Of a stretch of 5,939 bases of DNA, positions 4,748 through 5,939 are shown in pieces. The translations under genes and the position numbers were made by a program. The DNA comes from JAADDK01 sp964425415 (GTDB lineage Archaea > Thermoplasmatota > Thermoplasmata > Thermoplasmatales > Aciduliprofundaceae), in contig CAYRMJ010000075.1 in NCBI GenBank assembly GCA_964425415.1, positions 1 to 5,939 of the forward strand. Direction: 5' to 3'. The notes below the pieces were generated by a model. That model searched no databases. It saw nothing but the letters and a program-made list of their open reading frames with translations, and was not told the origin of the DNA. Position 1 is the stretch's first letter. Each line of letters starts with the position of its first letter.

Positions 4748-5344
4748 ATGGAAATAATAGTGGATGTCCGGAGCCAGCACGAGTTCGTGAAGAACCATAT
4801 CAAGGGAGCGATAAACATCCCAATAATGCATCTTGAGATGTACGAATCATTCCTGAAGAAGATGTGCATGGAGAAGAAGCTCAAACTGTACTGCAACACT
4901 GAGTTTCGGGCTGAAATTGCAAGGGAAAAACTGGAGAAGATGGGCATTGAGGCGGAGATAATTACCCAGGATGAATTGAAGGATTACGAATGGGAAGGCA
5001 AGGATGTGGTCTGCGCCATGAACTTCGTTGTGGTGCGCCCCGGGCACGAGGAGGAGTTTGAGAAGCGAGTCAAAGAACTCTGCAAGAAGACAGAGAGGTA
5101 TCCTGGATTCCTTGGCTCACAGTTGCTACGGGTGGATGGTGTTTCCGCCATCGGCTCCGGGCTTCCCGGCGAGATGCGAGAACTCAAGATCAAGCCCCTG
5201 AAATATGTCATACTCACATACTGGGAATCAAAGGAAATACATGATAAATCGCATCTTGAGGAGGATTTCAGGAGGGCATTTGAGACGATGCCCGCGCATC
5301 TCGTGCAGATGCCGTATGAGGAATTCTACGAGATATTGAGATAA
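4748..5344 (+). CDS. Rhodanese-ABM domain fusion protein
   Basis: This 198-residue protein has two domains. Residues ~1-80 are a rhodanese (sulfurtransferase) domain: EIIVDVRSQHEF, then HIKGAINIP, and a catalytic loop with C49 and R54 in YCNTEFRAE, so the persulfide-forming cysteine is present. Residues ~87-198 resemble the antibiotic biosynthesis monooxygenase (ABM) dimeric alpha-beta barrel family, which includes the IsdG/HmoB haem-degrading enzymes. N92 (CAMNFVVV), W159 (LTYWESKE) and H169 (KSHLEED) fall in the order of the IsdG catalytic Asn/Trp/His, with the same 10-residue Trp-His step. C89 and C112 are additional cysteines. The start follows GAGGTGA by four bases, and the gene sits between rubrerythrin and ferritin. 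Haem degradation, persulfide transfer or another oxygen-linked activity are all possible; the second domain's function is inference. Confidence 0.8.
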   Translation: MEIIVDVRSQHEFVKNHIKGAINIPIMHLEMYESFLKKMCMEKKLKLYCNTEFRAEIAREKLEKMGIEAEIITQDELKDYEWEGKDVVCAMNFVVVRPGHEEEFEKRVKELCKKTERYPGFLGSQLLRVDGVSAIGSGLPGEMRELKIKPLKYVILTYWESKEIHDKSHLEEDFRRAFETMPAHLVQMPYEEFYEILR

Positions 5345-5352
5345 GGAGGTGA
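5345..5352 (+). promoter_or_regulatory. Shine-Dalgarno site that fixes the ferritin start
   Basis: GGAGGTGA lies five bases before ATG 5358. An in-frame GTG at 5349 overlaps this site and so cannot be its start codon, which supports a protein beginning MIDKEIEEAI. Confidence 0.75.
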
Positions 5353-5357
5353 AAAAG

Positions 5358-5873
5358 ATGATAGATAAGGAGATAGAAGAGGCGATAAATAAGCAGATAA
5401 ACGAGGAGATGTACTCCGCATACCTGTATCTTTCAATGTCTGCATACTTTGAATCTCTTGGACTAAAGGGATTTGCCAACTGGATGTATGTGCAGTATCA
5501 GGAGGAGATGGACCACGCAATGAAATTCTACCGCTATTTGATTGAGCGCGGGGGAAGAGTGAAATTGTATCCAATAAAGGAGCCGCCGCATGAGTGGAAC
5601 TCGCCATTGCATGCATTTGAGGAGACCCTTAAGCACGAGAGACATATAACAGAGTGCATAAACAACCTCGTTGACCTTGCTGAGAAGAAGAAGGATAGGG
5701 CGACATTCAATCTTCTGCAGTGGTATGTGGATGAGCAGGTTGAGGAAGAGGCGAACGATGAGGAAATAATTCAGATGCTCAAAATGATAGGCGATAAGGG
5801 TCAGGGCTTGTTAATGCTTGACCGTGAATTGGCGAAGAGAACTTACGTTCCTCTTGTGAATGAGGAAAAATAA
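5358..5873 (+). CDS. ftn: Ferritin (FtnA-like, non-haem iron storage)
   Basis: This 171-residue protein has the length and helix pattern of prokaryotic FtnA-type ferritins, 24-subunit shells that oxidise Fe(II) and store it as mineral in the cytoplasm. The ferroxidase centre is complete and matches E. coli FtnA numbering: E17 (NEEMYSAYLY), E50 and H53 (EEMDHAMKFY), E94 (KHERHI) and Q127 with E130 (DEQVEEEAND). No haem-binding methionine is evident at the usual bacterioferritin site (M52; here D52), favouring ferritin over bacterioferritin. Within the operon it would remove free iron that reacts with peroxide and supply iron for the many iron proteins encoded beside it. It starts 13 bp after the rhodanese-ABM stop and ends 15 bp before the superoxide reductase start. 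Confidence 0.96.
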   Translation: MIDKEIEEAINKQINEEMYSAYLYLSMSAYFESLGLKGFANWMYVQYQEEMDHAMKFYRYLIERGGRVKLYPIKEPPHEWNSPLHAFEETLKHERHITECINNLVDLAEKKKDRATFNLLQWYVDEQVEEEANDEEIIQMLKMIGDKGQGLLMLDRELAKRTYVPLVNEEK

Positions 5874-5874
5874 A

Positions 5875-5882
5875 GGAGGTGA
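5875..5882 (+). promoter_or_regulatory. Shine-Dalgarno site for superoxide reductase
   Basis: GGAGGTGA begins one base after the ferritin stop and lies six bases before ATG 5889, confirming that a further operon gene begins there. Confidence 0.7.
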
Positions 5883-5888
5883 TTAAAA

Positions 5889-5939
5889 ATGTTGAGTGAG
5901 ACCATAAAGAGTGGTGACTGGAAGGGCGAAAAGCATGTG
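5889..5939 (+). CDS. sor: Superoxide reductase (neelaredoxin/desulfoferrodoxin family), N-terminal fragment
   Basis: Only the first 17 codons lie in the window; the gene runs off the right edge. The visible residues, MLSETIKSGDWKGEKHV, closely match the start of the Pyrococcus furiosus superoxide reductase as I remember it (about MISETIRSGDWKGEKHV). They include the E14-K15-H16 motif, in which E14 and H16 are iron ligands of the catalytic centre and K15 assists catalysis. The protein begins directly with this segment, without the N-terminal desulforedoxin domain of class I enzymes, so it is most likely the one-iron type. It reduces superoxide to peroxide using rubredoxin electrons, which connects it to the rubredoxin, rubrerythrin and peroxiredoxin of the same operon. 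The remaining iron ligands cannot be seen. Confidence 0.9.
   Translation, partial: MLSETIKSGDWKGEKHV

Noticed and set aside
3847..4831. Minus-strand open frames and a plus-strand arginine-rich frame (4455-4730) within the ferritin-like and rubrerythrin genes.
   Set aside because: They are shadows of strongly biased codon use in real genes; no motif, ribosome site or promoter supports them.
5349..5357. GTG 5349 as the start of ferritin.
   Set aside because: It lies within the Shine-Dalgarno sequence itself. ATG 5358 gives ferroxidase residue numbers equal to those of E. coli FtnA.
1..5939. tRNA, rRNA, CRISPR arrays, insertion sequences or phage genes.
   Set aside because: No RNA-gene-like sequence, spaced repeat array, transposase motif or terminal repeat was recognised; nearly all of the window is accounted for by the listed protein genes.

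Overview
The window looks like part of an archaeal genome. Evidence for this: promoters are TATA-box type at the archaeal distance, the two genes of the divergent pair appear to be leaderless, and the rubrerythrin, superoxide reductase and Lrp-type proteins resemble those of euryarchaea such as Thermococcales. The gene set (flavodiiron protein, rubredoxin, rubrerythrin, superoxide reductase) points to an anaerobe or microaerophile. A Thermoplasmata/DHVE2-like (Aciduliprofundum-like) thermophile is a plausible guess, but the lineage is inference and cannot be fixed from this sequence alone.

Layout. Positions 3-116 hold the C-terminal end of an upstream plus-strand gene that enters from outside the window. 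It is followed by a one-helix, probably glycosylated extracytoplasmic protein of unknown function (175-870). Converging on it, with only 2 bp between the stop codons, is a minus-strand Lrp/AsnC regulator (873-1295). The 101 bp between the regulator and the next gene is a compact divergent promoter region. Each side has an AT-rich TATA box centred about 27 bp from its start codon, and a repeated hexamer flanks the rightward box.

From 1397 to beyond the right edge, nine tightly packed plus-strand genes form one oxygen, peroxide, superoxide and nitric oxide defence and iron-handling operon. In order they are: flavin reductase (Hrb-type electron entry module), rubredoxin, flavodiiron protein FprA, PrxQ/Bcp-like peroxiredoxin, a ferritin-like diiron protein without a rubredoxin domain, rubrerythrin, a rhodanese-ABM fusion protein, ferritin, and superoxide reductase (start only). 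Neighbouring genes overlap by ATGA or are separated by at most 19 bp. Every downstream gene has a strong GAGGTGA-like Shine-Dalgarno sequence (GGAGG before fprA), whereas the first gene has none.

How the genes could work together: the flavin reductase takes electrons from a reduced nicotinamide or similar donor and passes them to rubredoxin. Rubredoxin feeds FprA (O2 to water, or NO to N2O), rubrerythrin (peroxide to water) and superoxide reductase (superoxide to peroxide). The peroxiredoxin removes peroxides, and ferritin stores iron that would otherwise drive Fenton chemistry. The rhodanese-ABM protein is the least understood member. Its second domain keeps an Asn/Trp/His pattern like that of IsdG-type haem-degrading enzymes and it lies directly before ferritin, so a link to haem iron, sulfur or persulfide handling is possible. 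The neighbouring Lrp-type protein is the natural candidate regulator. All protein roles beyond family membership are inferred from motifs and context.
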